A stretch of DNA of 64,000 bases from Dyadobacter flavalbus (GTDB lineage: Bacteria > Bacteroidota > Bacteroidia > Cytophagales > Spirosomataceae). Below, one piece after another: positions 44,448 through 52,566 of this stretch. How positions within the stretch are numbered: position 1 is the stretch's first letter; each line of letters opens with the position of its first letter. Below the pieces are notes generated by a model. That model searched no databases. It worked only from the letters and a program-made list of their open reading frames with translations, and had not been told where the DNA came from. The translations under genes were made by a program, and so were the position numbers. The stretch is from assembly GCF_006149045.1 (NCBI RefSeq), contig NZ_VBSN01000049.1, positions 1 to 64,000 of the forward strand. Direction: 5' to 3'.

Positions 44448-44789
44448 TCAGTACTTGGGCAGCATGATTTTCATCGCGTTATTATGGTTCGTATTAAAAA
44501 CCAGATGAATGATGATGCAGTTACCGGAAAATTCAATGTAGTCAACTTTCCAGTCTCTTCTCAGAACGGCTAGGGTTGCATGATATTCTTCGCTGTCTTT
44601 TTTATACCAGTAATTGGGGGCATTGTGTATCTCAGCCTTTTCCAGGTTTACAATGTCACCGGCCTGCGGTACCAGTTCGTGATCGAACACGATATAAGAT
44701 CCGGCAAAGTCATTCAAAATCTCATCATCAAATAGCACTGTCTGATCATCGTCGTAAATCAGGTCGAGGTACATTCTTATCGAGTCCAT
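44448..44789 (-). CDS. Hypothetical protein
   Basis: A 113-residue acidic protein (MDSIRMYLDLIYDDDQTVLF) with alternating strands, ending in LVFNTNHNNAMKIMLPKY. No signal peptide, membrane helix or known motif is visible. It may be a small single-domain cytoplasmic protein. There is no operon partner, and the spacers on both sides (about 425 and 190 bp) are non-coding. Confidence 0.55.
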   Translation of the reverse strand: MDSIRMYLDLIYDDDQTVLFDDEILNDFAGSYIVFDHELVPQAGDIVNLEKAEIHNAPNYWYKKDSEEYHATLAVLRRDWKVDYIEFSGNCIIIHLVFNTNHNNAMKIMLPKY

Positions 44790-44981
44790 AATTTTAGATA
44801 GTATTATTTTTGTGTAAGACTATCAAATTATTATACCAAAATCAATGCATAAAGACCTGCGTTTTTATTACAAAATTGAAAAAAGGTGAATGCATTCGCC
44901 CAATGATCGTTTTGGCAGCATTTACGTTAAATAAATAGTTTTAAAATGTAAATAAATATTTGATCTGTAGCCATTTAACCT

Positions 44982-46094
44982 TTACTGAAGTACTTTGTCC
45001 CAGTCTTTCCAGACCGGCTCATAACCTTTTGCCCGGATCATTTCCGCGATTTCCAGCGAGCTGCGTTCGTCTGAAATTTCAAACTGCTCCAGCGAACCGG
45101 GTTCAACGGCATATCCGCCCGGATTTGTTCTGGAACCGGCGCTAATGGAAGTAATTCCCAATGGCACGCAATGATTTCTGAACTGTTCGGTTTCCCTTGT
45201 CGACAAGGAAATTTCGAGTTCTTCATTAAACAGGCGGTAGGCACAGATCAACTGGACCAGTTCTCTGTTGTTCATTTCCATTTTCGGCTGCAATCCGCCT
45301 GAAAATGGCCGAAGACGCGGAAATGACAGACTGTAACGCGTCTGCCAGTATGTTCGTTCGAGATAATGAAGATGCAATGCGGTGAAGAAACTGTCCGTAC
45401 GCCAGTCTTCCAGACCGATCAGAACACCCAGTCCCATTTTATTGATCCCGGCGCGCCCAAGCCTGTCCGGCGTTTCGAGCCGGTAATCAAAGCTGGATTT
45501 CTTTCCCTTCGGATGATGCTTTCTGTAATCCGCCTTATGATAGGTTTCCTGATAAACCAGAACGGACGTGAGCCCCAGCGGGATCAGCTCGGTATATTCA
45601 TCGGTGTCCAGCGGCTGCACTTCCATCGAAACCTGAGCGAAAAAAGGCCGGATGAGTTTCAGTACTTTTTTGAAATATTCCACGTGCACGGTCTGATTGG
45701 CCTCGCCCGTAACCAGCAGTACGTGCTCGTAACCCATTTTTTTGATTACCGCCACTTCCTGCAGGATTTCGTTTTCCGTCAGGGTCCGCCTTTTCACCTT
45801 ATTGTCCAGACTGAACCCGCAATAGGTACAGATATTCGTGCATTCGTTGGAAAGATAAAGCGGAATGAACAACTGCACCGTTTTGCCAAAACGCTTCTGC
45901 GTAAGTCTGTGACTGAGCTGAGCCATGGGTTCCAGGTACGGAGCCGCAGCAGGAGAAACAAGCGCCTTGAAATCTTCCAGTGTTCGTTTGGGCGAATTCA
46001 GCGCTTGCTCTACGTCGTTTTTTGTCTTGGAATAAATGCTTTCCTTCGCCTCGTCCCAATGGTATGTTTCAAACAAATCTTTAAAATTCTTCAT
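44982..46094 (-). CDS. thiH: 2-iminoacetate synthase
   Basis: A 370-residue radical SAM enzyme that cleaves tyrosine to dehydroglycine (2-iminoacetate) and p-cresol for thiazole formation. The 4Fe-4S/SAM motif C-x3-C-x2-C is at Cys85, Cys89 and Cys92 ([12 protein letters not shown]). [37 protein letters not shown] and LPRLRPFSG are further ThiH landmarks. The length is normal. It is the last gene of the thiamine operon and overlaps thiG by 14 bases. Use of ThiH rather than the glycine oxidase ThiO fits a flexible-oxygen or tyrosine-fed route. Confidence 0.95.
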   Translation of the reverse strand: MKNFKDLFETYHWDEAKESIYSKTKNDVEQALNSPKRTLEDFKALVSPAAAPYLEPMAQLSHRLTQKRFGKTVQLFIPLYLSNECTNICTYCGFSLDNKVKRRTLTENEILQEVAVIKKMGYEHVLLVTGEANQTVHVEYFKKVLKLIRPFFAQVSMEVQPLDTDEYTELIPLGLTSVLVYQETYHKADYRKHHPKGKKSSFDYRLETPDRLGRAGINKMGLGVLIGLEDWRTDSFFTALHLHYLERTYWQTRYSLSFPRLRPFSGGLQPKMEMNNRELVQLICAYRLFNEELEISLSTRETEQFRNHCVPLGITSISAGSRTNPGGYAVEPGSLEQFEISDERSSLEIAEMIRAKGYEPVWKDWDKVLQ

Positions 46095-46851
46095 CCAGAA
46101 AGGCGGTTAAGGGACTGCTGGCAACAGCGTAATTTTCCTGTTTTGCAAGTCTGGCCATAAAAGCCATCCTGCCTGCTTCCACGGCCATTTTAAAAGCGCT
46201 GGCCATTTGCACCGGATTTTCGGAAACAGCAATGGCCGTATTCACCAGCACGGCATCCGCGCCGATTTCCATGGCCCGGGCAGCATCCGAAGGCGAACCG
46301 ATGCCGGCATCGACAATGACCGGAATAGTACTTTGTTCGATGATGATTTCCAGAAAGTCAATGGTTTTCAGTCCTTTGTTGCTGCCGATCGGAGAACCCA
46401 GCGGCATGACCGCAGCAGCTCCTGCATTTTCAAGGCGCTTGCACAAAACAGGGTCCGCGTGGATGTAAGGCAAAATGATAAAACCTGCTTTGGCCAGTTC
46501 TTCGGTAGCCAGCAAGGTTTCAACCGCATCGGGCATGAGGTATTTGGGGTCCGGATGGATTTCCAGTTTCAGCCAGTTTGTTTCCAGCGCTTCCCTTGCA
46601 AGCTGTGCCGCAAAAACAGCTTCTTTCGCCGTTCGTACGCCGGAAGTATTGGGCAGTAAATTTATTCTCGGATGCTTAAGGTACGACAGTAAATCGTCCT
46701 TCCGGTTGTTTACATCCACTCGCCGCAACGCAACCGTAACCAGTTCGGATTCAGAAGCAAACAACGCTTCCTGCATCAACGGCAATGAACTGAACTTTCC
46801 GGTTCCGGTAAAAAGACGCGACGAAAATTCCTTGTCTGCTATTTTCAACAT
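46081..46851 (-). CDS. thiG: Thiazole synthase
   Basis: A 256-residue TIM-barrel enzyme that combines 1-deoxyxylulose 5-phosphate, ThiS-thiocarboxylate sulfur and dehydroglycine into the thiazole phosphate. The Schiff-base lysine is Lys95 in [17 protein letters not shown], and the phosphate-binding part is [35 protein letters not shown] is another conserved segment. It overlaps thiE (7 bases) and thiH (14 bases), indicating translational coupling. Confidence 0.96.
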   Translation of the reverse strand: MLKIADKEFSSRLFTGTGKFSSLPLMQEALFASESELVTVALRRVDVNNRKDDLLSYLKHPRINLLPNTSGVRTAKEAVFAAQLAREALETNWLKLEIHPDPKYLMPDAVETLLATEELAKAGFIILPYIHADPVLCKRLENAGAAAVMPLGSPIGSNKGLKTIDFLEIIIEQSTIPVIVDAGIGSPSDAARAMEIGADAVLVNTAIAVSENPVQMASAFKMAVEAGRMAFMARLAKQENYAVASSPLTAFLDEEF

Positions 46852-47468
46852 AGTAAATTATTTATGGTACTGATCAGATCTTTCTTGTTTTCGGCAAGCT
46901 GAATGGCGCCCGACATGGCCACCCCGTAAATGCCCGTTTCCAGAATTTCCGGAATGTCTTCCGCAGTAATGCCGCCGATGGCAATTACAGGAACCGCGTA
47001 GCCGAGCTGCCGGAGCATTTCCATCTGGCTTTTATATCCTTCCAGGCCCAGAACCGGACTGAGATTCTGTTTGGTCGGGGTAAAACGGAACGGGCCCAAA
47101 CCTACGTAATCGGCTCCTTCTTTTATCCGGTTTAAAATGTCGTCCAGCGTATTGGCCGTGCCGCCAATGATCGTGTTGCTTCCTGTGATTTTTCTTGCAG
47201 CTGGAATCGGCATATCACTCAGGCCCAGGTGCAGGCCGTAAGCATTTACCGCTTTGGCAACGGACGCATAGTCATTGATGATCAGTTTGGCCTGATAGCG
47301 TTTACAAAGGTTTTGAGCTTCATAAGCAATTTGTAAAACAACTTCCGCAGGCTGGTTTTTAATGCGCAGCTGTATCCATCGGCAGCCGGCTTCCAGCGCA
47401 TTTTGTATGCTGTCGATGTGCGTTATGCCGCTGCTTTCACTGGATATAAATTGCAGTTTGTCTATCAT
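46845..47468 (-). CDS. thiE: Thiamine phosphate synthase
   Basis: A 207-residue TIM-barrel enzyme that joins HMP pyrophosphate and thiazole phosphate. The typical segments are [31 protein letters not shown], the [13 protein letters not shown] pyrophosphate loop and [18 protein letters not shown]. It overlaps the start of thiG by 7 bases and the upstream paralogue by 4. This is the copy with the better conserved active-site loop, so it is the likely catalytic ThiE. Confidence 0.93.
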   Translation of the reverse strand: MIDKLQFISSESSGITHIDSIQNALEAGCRWIQLRIKNQPAEVVLQIAYEAQNLCKRYQAKLIINDYASVAKAVNAYGLHLGLSDMPIPAARKITGSNTIIGGTANTLDDILNRIKEGADYVGLGPFRFTPTKQNLSPVLGLEGYKSQMEMLRQLGYAVPVIAIGGITAEDIPEILETGIYGVAMSGAIQLAENKKDLISTINNLLC

Positions 47469-48097
47469 TTTTCAGGTTGGCAATTAATTTCACTAAGCTG
47501 TTCCATTTCCTTTTGCAGGCTTATAAAATGCGCTGCTGCATGCGCAGGGTTTTGCCATAAAGCACCTAAAACCGCTACGCCGTCCAGATTCATTTTTTTT
47601 GCTTTTTCAAGGTTTGTTATATCCACTCCGCCCAGCCCGATCACCGGAATTTTCTTCAACGCTTTATCAAAATAAAAGGGATCCGGCAATGAAGTGTGGT
47701 ACCCTTTCTTTGAAATACTGTCAAATACCGGCCCGAAAAATGTGTAGCTGAAATGCGGAGAAAGCTTACCGATGTCAATCACATGGTGAACCGAAGTACT
47801 CAGAACAAACTTTTTTTCAATAAACAATTCAAGCTGATCCGGCGAGGTCTGCATCCGGTTTTGTTCTGTAAGATGCAGTCTTTTGATCCCGAATTTTTCT
47901 GCCAGTTGGTGATGCTGGTGAATGGCCGTTTTGCCAAGAAAACCGGGATCGATCTGTTCCAGCAATGCGCTTAATTCCGCTTCGTTACTTTCCGGTTTGC
48001 GGACATGCAAACAGGCCATGCCGTTCCGGAAAAGATGATTGATAATCTTGGCTTCATCCGGAATAAATTCCGGGCCGGTAATAATGATCAGCTTCAT
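47465..48097 (-). CDS. ThiE paralogue / TenI-like protein
   Basis: A 210-residue TIM-barrel protein of the ThiE/TenI superfamily. Landmarks are CLHVRKPESNEAELSALLEQ, KFGIKRLHLTE, FSYTFFGPVFDSISKKGYH and VIGLGGVDITNLEKAKKMNL. It lacks the T-x-T-K loop of ThiE (FDSISKKGYHTS instead), as TenI thiazole tautomerases do. It lies between thiS and thiE in the riboswitch-controlled operon. A thiazole-tautomerase role is the best guess; a second thiamine phosphate synthase is the alternative. Confidence 0.85.
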   Translation of the reverse strand: MKLIIITGPEFIPDEAKIINHLFRNGMACLHVRKPESNEAELSALLEQIDPGFLGKTAIHQHHQLAEKFGIKRLHLTEQNRMQTSPDQLELFIEKKFVLSTSVHHVIDIGKLSPHFSYTFFGPVFDSISKKGYHTSLPDPFYFDKALKKIPVIGLGGVDITNLEKAKKMNLDGVAVLGALWQNPAHAAAHFISLQKEMEQLSEINCQPEK

Positions 48098-48153
48098 TTT
48101 ACATGATGTTCCGTTTTGATAATTTTCCTCGCGTCCGGTAATTCCTTTTCGGT

Positions 48154-48357
48154 TTACCCGCCTTGTGTAGCCTTGATCAGAATGATTTTATCGTCCGGAC
48201 GGAGCATGTGAACGGGCCATTGTTTTCTGGGAATAATGGCCTGGTTGATGGCAATGGCCATGCCGGAAGCGGAACCTGTAAACAGCATGTTCAAAAGTTC
48301 TTCAACTGAAAAATGCTCGGGGATTTCCGTACGCTGCTGATTAATGCTGATTTCCAT
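48154..48357 (-). CDS. thiS: Sulfur carrier protein ThiS
   Basis: A 67-residue ubiquitin-like protein ending in the required diglycine (IKATQGG), which is adenylated and thiocarboxylated to supply thiazole sulfur. The beta-grasp core is seen as MEISINQQRTEIPEHFSVEE and MAIAINQAIIPRKQWP. It is the first gene of the thiamine operon, 83 bp behind the TPP riboswitch core. No thiF or thiC is present in the window. Confidence 0.93.
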   Translation of the reverse strand: MEISINQQRTEIPEHFSVEELLNMLFTGSASGMAIAINQAIIPRKQWPVHMLRPDDKIILIKATQGG

Positions 48358-48375
48358 TCTGAATGAATTTTGATG

Positions 48376-48407
48376 AAAAAAAACTTCAGGAATGGACCTT
48401 GTGAAAG
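48376..48407 (-). terminator. Probable riboswitch-controlled terminator in the thi leader
   Basis: On the minus strand CTTTCACAAGG...CCTGAAG folds into a bulged hairpin followed by eight T's, between the TPP riboswitch and thiS. An additional AAAGATAC/GTATCTTT stem (48414-48436) lies between it and the aptamer and could serve as part of the switch. The terminator stem is weak, so this is tentative. Confidence 0.4.
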
Positions 48408-48439
48408 ATTGATAAAGATACCGTGAAAGTATCTTTTAC

Positions 48440-48512
48440 TTTTCCCTACCGGCAGTACTGGCTGCATCAGGTTCAAAGGGTATTATCTCAGTCCGCATCC
48501 GGGACACCCCTA
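48440..48512 (-). ncRNA. TPP riboswitch (THI element)
   Basis: On the minus strand the leader reads GGGGTGTCCCGGATGCGG, then ACTGAGATAATACCC, then TGAACCTGATGCAGCCAGTA and TGCCGGTAGGGAAAAG. These are the conserved CUGAGA, ACCC-UUGAACCUGAU and GUAGGGA elements of the thiamine pyrophosphate aptamer. It lies directly upstream of thiS-tenI-thiE-thiG-thiH and should switch that operon off when TPP is plentiful. Confidence 0.95.
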
Positions 48513-48731
48513 AAGTGGATGTAAAGCTATTCCTAAAACCGGATTTTAAAAAATATTAATTCAGGATATCCAACCCGCAACAAAAAACCGGACTGCATGG
48601 AACCGCTTCATTATACTGGCTTTTAAGGAGTTCATGAATGGAAAAAGAATGCCCAAAATTATCATATTGTTAAGCCCTTAGCTGCGTATACTTCATTGTA
48701 TAAATTTGTGTTTTAAAGTAAAAGATCAGAA

Positions 48732-49034
48732 ATGAAACTGGAAAAAATATATAGCCTGGCAGCAGGACGTGAAGCCAAAGTCATTGTAAGTGAGGAACAT
48801 TCGCCGGCTTTTACAAAAAGCGGAATCAAAATTGAAGTACTGATCAAAGATCCCCGGGAAAATGATTTCCACCTTCCCATTACAGAAACACATCCCCAGT
48901 TCTGGAAGCTGAAAAGGCTGGATCCCGATCAGTGCAGCATGCTGCAGTACCAGTACAGCGGCATAACGGAAAAACAGGTCAGAAAAGCCATTAAGGAATA
49001 CAGACAACTGAGCAGTCAGGCGCTGGTATCCTGA
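48732..49034 (+). CDS. Hypothetical protein
   Basis: A 100-residue protein of unknown function, MKLEKIYSLAAGREAKVIVS. It has beta-strand-rich central parts (IKIEVLIKDPREN, HPQFWKLKRLDPDQCSML) and an amphipathic C-terminal helix (TEKQVRKAIKEYRQLSSQ). No signal peptide is visible. It may be a small Bacteroidota-restricted protein. There is no operon partner except a possible tiny membrane ORF 63 bp downstream. Confidence 0.6.
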   Translation: MKLEKIYSLAAGREAKVIVSEEHSPAFTKSGIKIEVLIKDPRENDFHLPITETHPQFWKLKRLDPDQCSMLQYQYSGITEKQVRKAIKEYRQLSSQALVS

Positions 49035-49097
49035 ATATGTTCCGGAAATCAGGAAGTGAACATCATTCAAAGTTTATCGCTAAACCCCTGACCGTTT

Positions 49098-49208
49098 ATG
49101 AAAAGAAATACAAAACGGGTGTCACTGCTGATCCTGGCCGGCATCGTAGTTCACTGGCTTCTGGAATGGATTAAAATCCAGTCCGGAGGCCGGCTGTTTT
49201 TTCCCTGA
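49098..49208 (+). CDS. Possible 36-aa single-span membrane peptide
   Basis: ATG at 49098 opens a 36-codon frame, MKRNTKRVSLLILAGIVVHW followed by LLEWIKIQSGG and RLFFP, ending with TGA at 49208. A basic N-terminus followed by a 15-residue hydrophobic helix is the pattern of small membrane proteins. It follows the hypothetical gene by 63 bp. No family is recognised. The frame is short enough to be chance. Confidence 0.35.
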   Translation: MKRNTKRVSLLILAGIVVHWLLEWIKIQSGGRLFFP

Positions 49209-49216
49209 TGATCCTG

Positions 49217-49289
49217 AATCTGATCCATAAGCATTTCTCTGGCGCGATTTTTACCGGGAAATGCTTACTCGTTATAATCTGATCCATAA
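49217..49289. repeat. Direct repeat flanking an inverted repeat
   Basis: AATCTGATCCATAA occurs at 49217-49230 and 49276-49289. Between them AAGCATTTC (49229-49237) and GAAATGCTT (49258-49266) form a 9-bp stem. This is the only structure in the 275-bp spacer before ppk1; its role is unknown. Confidence 0.6.
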
Positions 49290-49483
49290 CCGGCCAGGGA
49301 TGTACATTTCGCAAGGCAATGTTGCTTCCCTGATTTTTTAATTAAACTGACATCCGATGACCAGATAATTAAAAAGCAAAATGGCAAGCTGAAAGAATTG
49401 CATTAATCCTGAAATAAAATCCCGTCAAACCCGCACCTATCCTTTTCATGAATCCGTATTGCTGAACAAACCAATTATCCCTG

Positions 49484-51502
49484 ATGAAAAAGTATACTTA
49501 TTTCAACCGTGACCTGAGCTGGCTTTCTTTTAACGAGCGCGTTTTGATGGAAGCCTCAAACGAAAGGGTACCGCTGATGGAAAGGATCAAGTTTCTGTCC
49601 ATTTTTTCATCCAATCTGGATGAATTTTACCGGGTACGCATGCCGGTGATGCTGAGGAACAAGCAGCAGGATTCACAAAACAGTATATATGATCAGGCAA
49701 CGGAAATTATCAGCAGCCAGCAAGACCGGTTTGGAAAAACATTGAATGAATTTATTATTCCCGAACTGCGCCAGGCCGGCATTCATTTCTGTTATCAGGA
49801 AAAAATCCCTGAAAACCTTTTTGCGCAGACAACCGAGTACTTTTATTGTCAGGTTGCCGGACTTTTACAGCCTGTTTTGCTGAAAGAACACAGTTCCTTT
49901 TTTCTGGAAAACGATATGCTTTATATTCTTGTCATTTACAAAAACGAGGATGAGCAGGAACATCTGGCCGTAGTCAATATCCCGACTGACAATCTGGACC
50001 GCTTTGTAAAATTCAGGCTTGACGGTGAAGATTACGTTATTTTTCTGGATGAAATCATCAAACAGAATTTAAAGAGCCTCTTTCCAAAAGCCGCGCATAT
50101 TGAATCGTACAACATAAAGGTAAACCGGGATGCCGAACTGGATCTGCTGGACGATGAAGGTCCGGATATGACGGAAATCCTGGAAAGGCAGCTCCGCAAA
50201 CGAAAATACGGACTGCCTACCCGCTTCTTGTATGAGCCCGGTTTGCCGCCGCACCATCTGGAAACCATTATTGATATATTTGAACTGAGACATGCGTCCG
50301 TACTGCAGGGCGGGAAATACCATAACTCCAAAGACCTTGCTTCATTGCCCGTTAAAAATCAGCTGCATGCTTATCCCGAATGGCCAATGATCCGCAAACT
50401 GGGCGGAATCGATCAGTATACAACCTTATTTGACACCATGGCGAGGCAGGATCTGATGGTGCATGCGCCTTACCAGACCTACGATACCATATTAAGGTTT
50501 TTCAACGAAGCCGCCATTGATCCGGAAGTGGAGGAAGTGTATACAACCATGTACCGCGTTGCGCATGATTCCAAAATCGCGCTTGCACTGATCAGCGCGG
50601 CCAAAAACGGCAAAAAGGTCGTAGTCCTTGTGGAGCTGAAAGCCAGGTTTGACGAAGCCAATAACATCCGCTGGTCGAAAAAAATGAAAGCGGCGGGCGT
50701 AAGGATCGTGCACAGCGTCAACTCCATAAAAGTACATGCAAAACTTGCACTGGTAAAAAGAAGGCACGCCGAGTTTCCGCTGCTCGGTCTGCTCGCTACG
50801 GGCAACCTGAACGAAGGCACAGCCCGGTTTTATACGGATCATATCTTACTGACGGCACACCAGCCGATGCTGAAAGAGGTGAAAAAGCTGTTTCGGTTTT
50901 TAAGTAAAAAGAAGAGGCCGGAGATAACCGACAAGCTTTCATTTCACCATCTGCTCGTTGCACAGTTCAACCTTCAGATCAAATTTCTGCAGTTGCTGGA
51001 CCGCGAAATCGTCAATGCCAAAAACGGCCTGAAAAGCGGGGTAACCATCAAACTGAACAATCTGGAAGAAGAAGTATTGATCAACAGACTTTATGAAGCG
51101 TCCAATGCGGGCGTAAAAATCAACCTGATTGTCCGAAGCATATGCCGGCTGGTGCCGGGCGTTGCCGGCCAGAGCGAAAACATTACGGTGAAGCGGATTG
51201 TGGACCGTTTTCTGGAACACGGGCGTATTTTCATTTTTACCAACGGCGGCGATCATGAAGTGTACATGGGTTCGGCGGACTGGATGAACCGCAATATCTA
51301 CAAACGCATCGAAGTCAGTTTTCCGGTTTATGATGAAAAACTCAAAAAAGAGATCATGCAGATCGTTTCCATGCAGTGGGAAGATACGCTGCAGGCCGTC
51401 CGCATTGATAAAGACCTGAAAAATGTTCCGCTGAAAGTTTCCCAGGACGGCATCCGGTCGCAGGAAGCCATTTACAAGCTTTTGTCGGAAATGAATAGCT
51501 GA
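49484..51502 (+). CDS. ppk1: Polyphosphate kinase 1
   Basis: A 672-residue enzyme that reversibly polymerises the gamma-phosphate of ATP into polyphosphate. The N-terminus YFNRDLSWLSFNERVLMEA is diagnostic, followed by FLSIFSSNLDEFYRVRMP. The catalytic half has VYTTMYRVAHDSKIALALI, the autophosphorylated histidine His418 in IKVHAKLALVKRR, LLATGNLNEGTARFYTD, and VRSICRLVPGVAG. The length is slightly below the usual 690-740 residues. It lies just upstream of an LpxH-like phosphoesterase gene (63 bp) and heads a phosphate-themed cluster. Confidence 0.96.
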   Translation: MKKYTYFNRDLSWLSFNERVLMEASNERVPLMERIKFLSIFSSNLDEFYRVRMPVMLRNKQQDSQNSIYDQATEIISSQQDRFGKTLNEFIIPELRQAGIHFCYQEKIPENLFAQTTEYFYCQVAGLLQPVLLKEHSSFFLENDMLYILVIYKNEDEQEHLAVVNIPTDNLDRFVKFRLDGEDYVIFLDEIIKQNLKSLFPKAAHIESYNIKVNRDAELDLLDDEGPDMTEILERQLRKRKYGLPTRFLYEPGLPPHHLETIIDIFELRHASVLQGGKYHNSKDLASLPVKNQLHAYPEWPMIRKLGGIDQYTTLFDTMARQDLMVHAPYQTYDTILRFFNEAAIDPEVEEVYTTMYRVAHDSKIALALISAAKNGKKVVVLVELKARFDEANNIRWSKKMKAAGVRIVHSVNSIKVHAKLALVKRRHAEFPLLGLLATGNLNEGTARFYTDHILLTAHQPMLKEVKKLFRFLSKKKRPEITDKLSFHHLLVAQFNLQIKFLQLLDREIVNAKNGLKSGVTIKLNNLEEEVLINRLYEASNAGVKINLIVRSICRLVPGVAGQSENITVKRIVDRFLEHGRIFIFTNGGDHEVYMGSADWMNRNIYKRIEVSFPVYDEKLKKEIMQIVSMQWEDTLQAVRIDKDLKNVPLKVSQDGIRSQEAIYKLLSEMNS

Positions 51503-51505
51503 AAG

Positions 51506-51522
51506 TTAACTATCTGATAACG
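51506..51522 (+). promoter_or_regulatory. Two TTAACA-like hexamers (11-bp period) upstream of the LpxH-like gene
   Basis: TTAACT (51506-51511) and ATAACG (51517-51522) are spaced exactly 11 bp, as in the longer array at 52489-52527. A promoter-like box AATATTTG follows at 51554-51561, four bases before the start codon region. Confidence 0.3.
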
Positions 51523-51565
51523 TGTGCATCATATCTGGGTAATATGAAATAAGAATATTTGTGGC

Positions 51566-52414
51566 ATGACACATGCAACAAGTTTTCAAACGATCATCAT
51601 TTCCGATTTACACCTGGGCGCCAGTGCTGCAAAGGCGGATGAAGTAACCAGTTTCCTTAAAAGGTACTCCTGCAAAAAACTCATCCTGAACGGTGACATT
51701 ATTGATGCATGGCAGCTGAAAAAATACGGTACCTGGAAAAGAAAGCATACGCTCTTTTTCAAAAGGGTGCTGAAAATGATCGAAAACGATAAAACCAAGG
51801 TCATTTACATACGCGGAAACCATGACGATTTTCTGGATCAGGTTGTACCGCTGCGCCTTGGAAAGCATTTCCAGATCAGAAAGGACTACATTCTTCATTC
51901 CGGCGACAAGCGCTTTTACATCACGCACGGCGATGTTTTTGATTCCGTTACAACGCACCTGAAATGGCTGGCTTATCTGGGCGACATCGGCTATACTTTT
52001 TTGCTGATGCTGAATAAATTTTACAATAGATACCGGGAATACCGCGGCCTGCCCTACTTTTCGTTGTCGCAGCGCATCAAGCATTCAGTAAAGATGGCGG
52101 TGAATTACATGACCGATTTCGAAGAAAAACTCACCGAGCTGGCCAGGGCAAAAAATTGTGACGGCGTAATCTACGGCCATATCCATCATCCTGCAATCCG
52201 TGAAATAAACGGGATCAGATACATGAACTCGGGCGACTGGGTGGAGACCATGAGCGCGCTGGTCGAGGATTTCGACGGAAACTGGAGCCTGCTTCATTAC
52301 GGTCAGCAACAACTTGAGCCAAAAGGCAAAAACACCGGACCTGACACAAAAACCGGCCACGAGCATTTTCCGGAAGCCGGACGAATGGTTGCATTCACAG
52401 GCATATTCAGGTAA
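51566..52414 (+). CDS. LpxH-like metallophosphoesterase (UDP-2,3-diacylglucosamine diphosphatase family)
   Basis: A 282-residue calcineurin-like phosphoesterase. The metal-binding motifs are intact: SDLHLGASA, LNGDIIDAW, YIRGNHDDFLD, ITHGDVFD and IYGHIHHPAI. They match the LpxH/YbbF group, which hydrolyses UDP-2,3-diacylglucosamine in lipid A synthesis. Members encoded away from lpx genes, as here, may act on other nucleotides or phosphoesters. No signal peptide is present, so it acts in the cytoplasm or at the inner membrane face. It follows ppk1 by 63 bp. Confidence 0.88.
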   Translation: MTHATSFQTIIISDLHLGASAAKADEVTSFLKRYSCKKLILNGDIIDAWQLKKYGTWKRKHTLFFKRVLKMIENDKTKVIYIRGNHDDFLDQVVPLRLGKHFQIRKDYILHSGDKRFYITHGDVFDSVTTHLKWLAYLGDIGYTFLLMLNKFYNRYREYRGLPYFSLSQRIKHSVKMAVNYMTDFEEKLTELARAKNCDGVIYGHIHHPAIREINGIRYMNSGDWVETMSALVEDFDGNWSLLHYGQQQLEPKGKNTGPDTKTGHEHFPEAGRMVAFTGIFR

Positions 52415-52488
52415 ATATCCGTAAGCTTCATTACTTAAATCCTTTCATACTGCCCGGAAAAACGCTTCATATACGTTGCGAGCTTTCC

Positions 52489-52544
52489 TTAACGATTTCA
52501 TAACATTTGGTTAGCACAATGGTAACACCTCACGGAGACCTTTG
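52489..52544 (+). promoter_or_regulatory. Pho-box-like array and promoter of the TonB receptor-phytase unit
   Basis: Four hexamers, TTAACG (52489), ATAACA (52500), TTAGCA (52511) and GTAACA (52522), repeat at exactly 11 bp. This is the period and sequence type recognised by PhoB/PhoP response regulators (TTAACA/TGTCA direct repeats). A TAnnTTTG-like minus-7 box, GACCTTTG, lies at 52537-52544, 23 bp before the start codon. The last repeat therefore occupies the minus-33 region, as expected for an activator-dependent promoter. Confidence 0.55.
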
Positions 52545-52566
52545 TGGCTGAATCAAAAAAGAAGTT

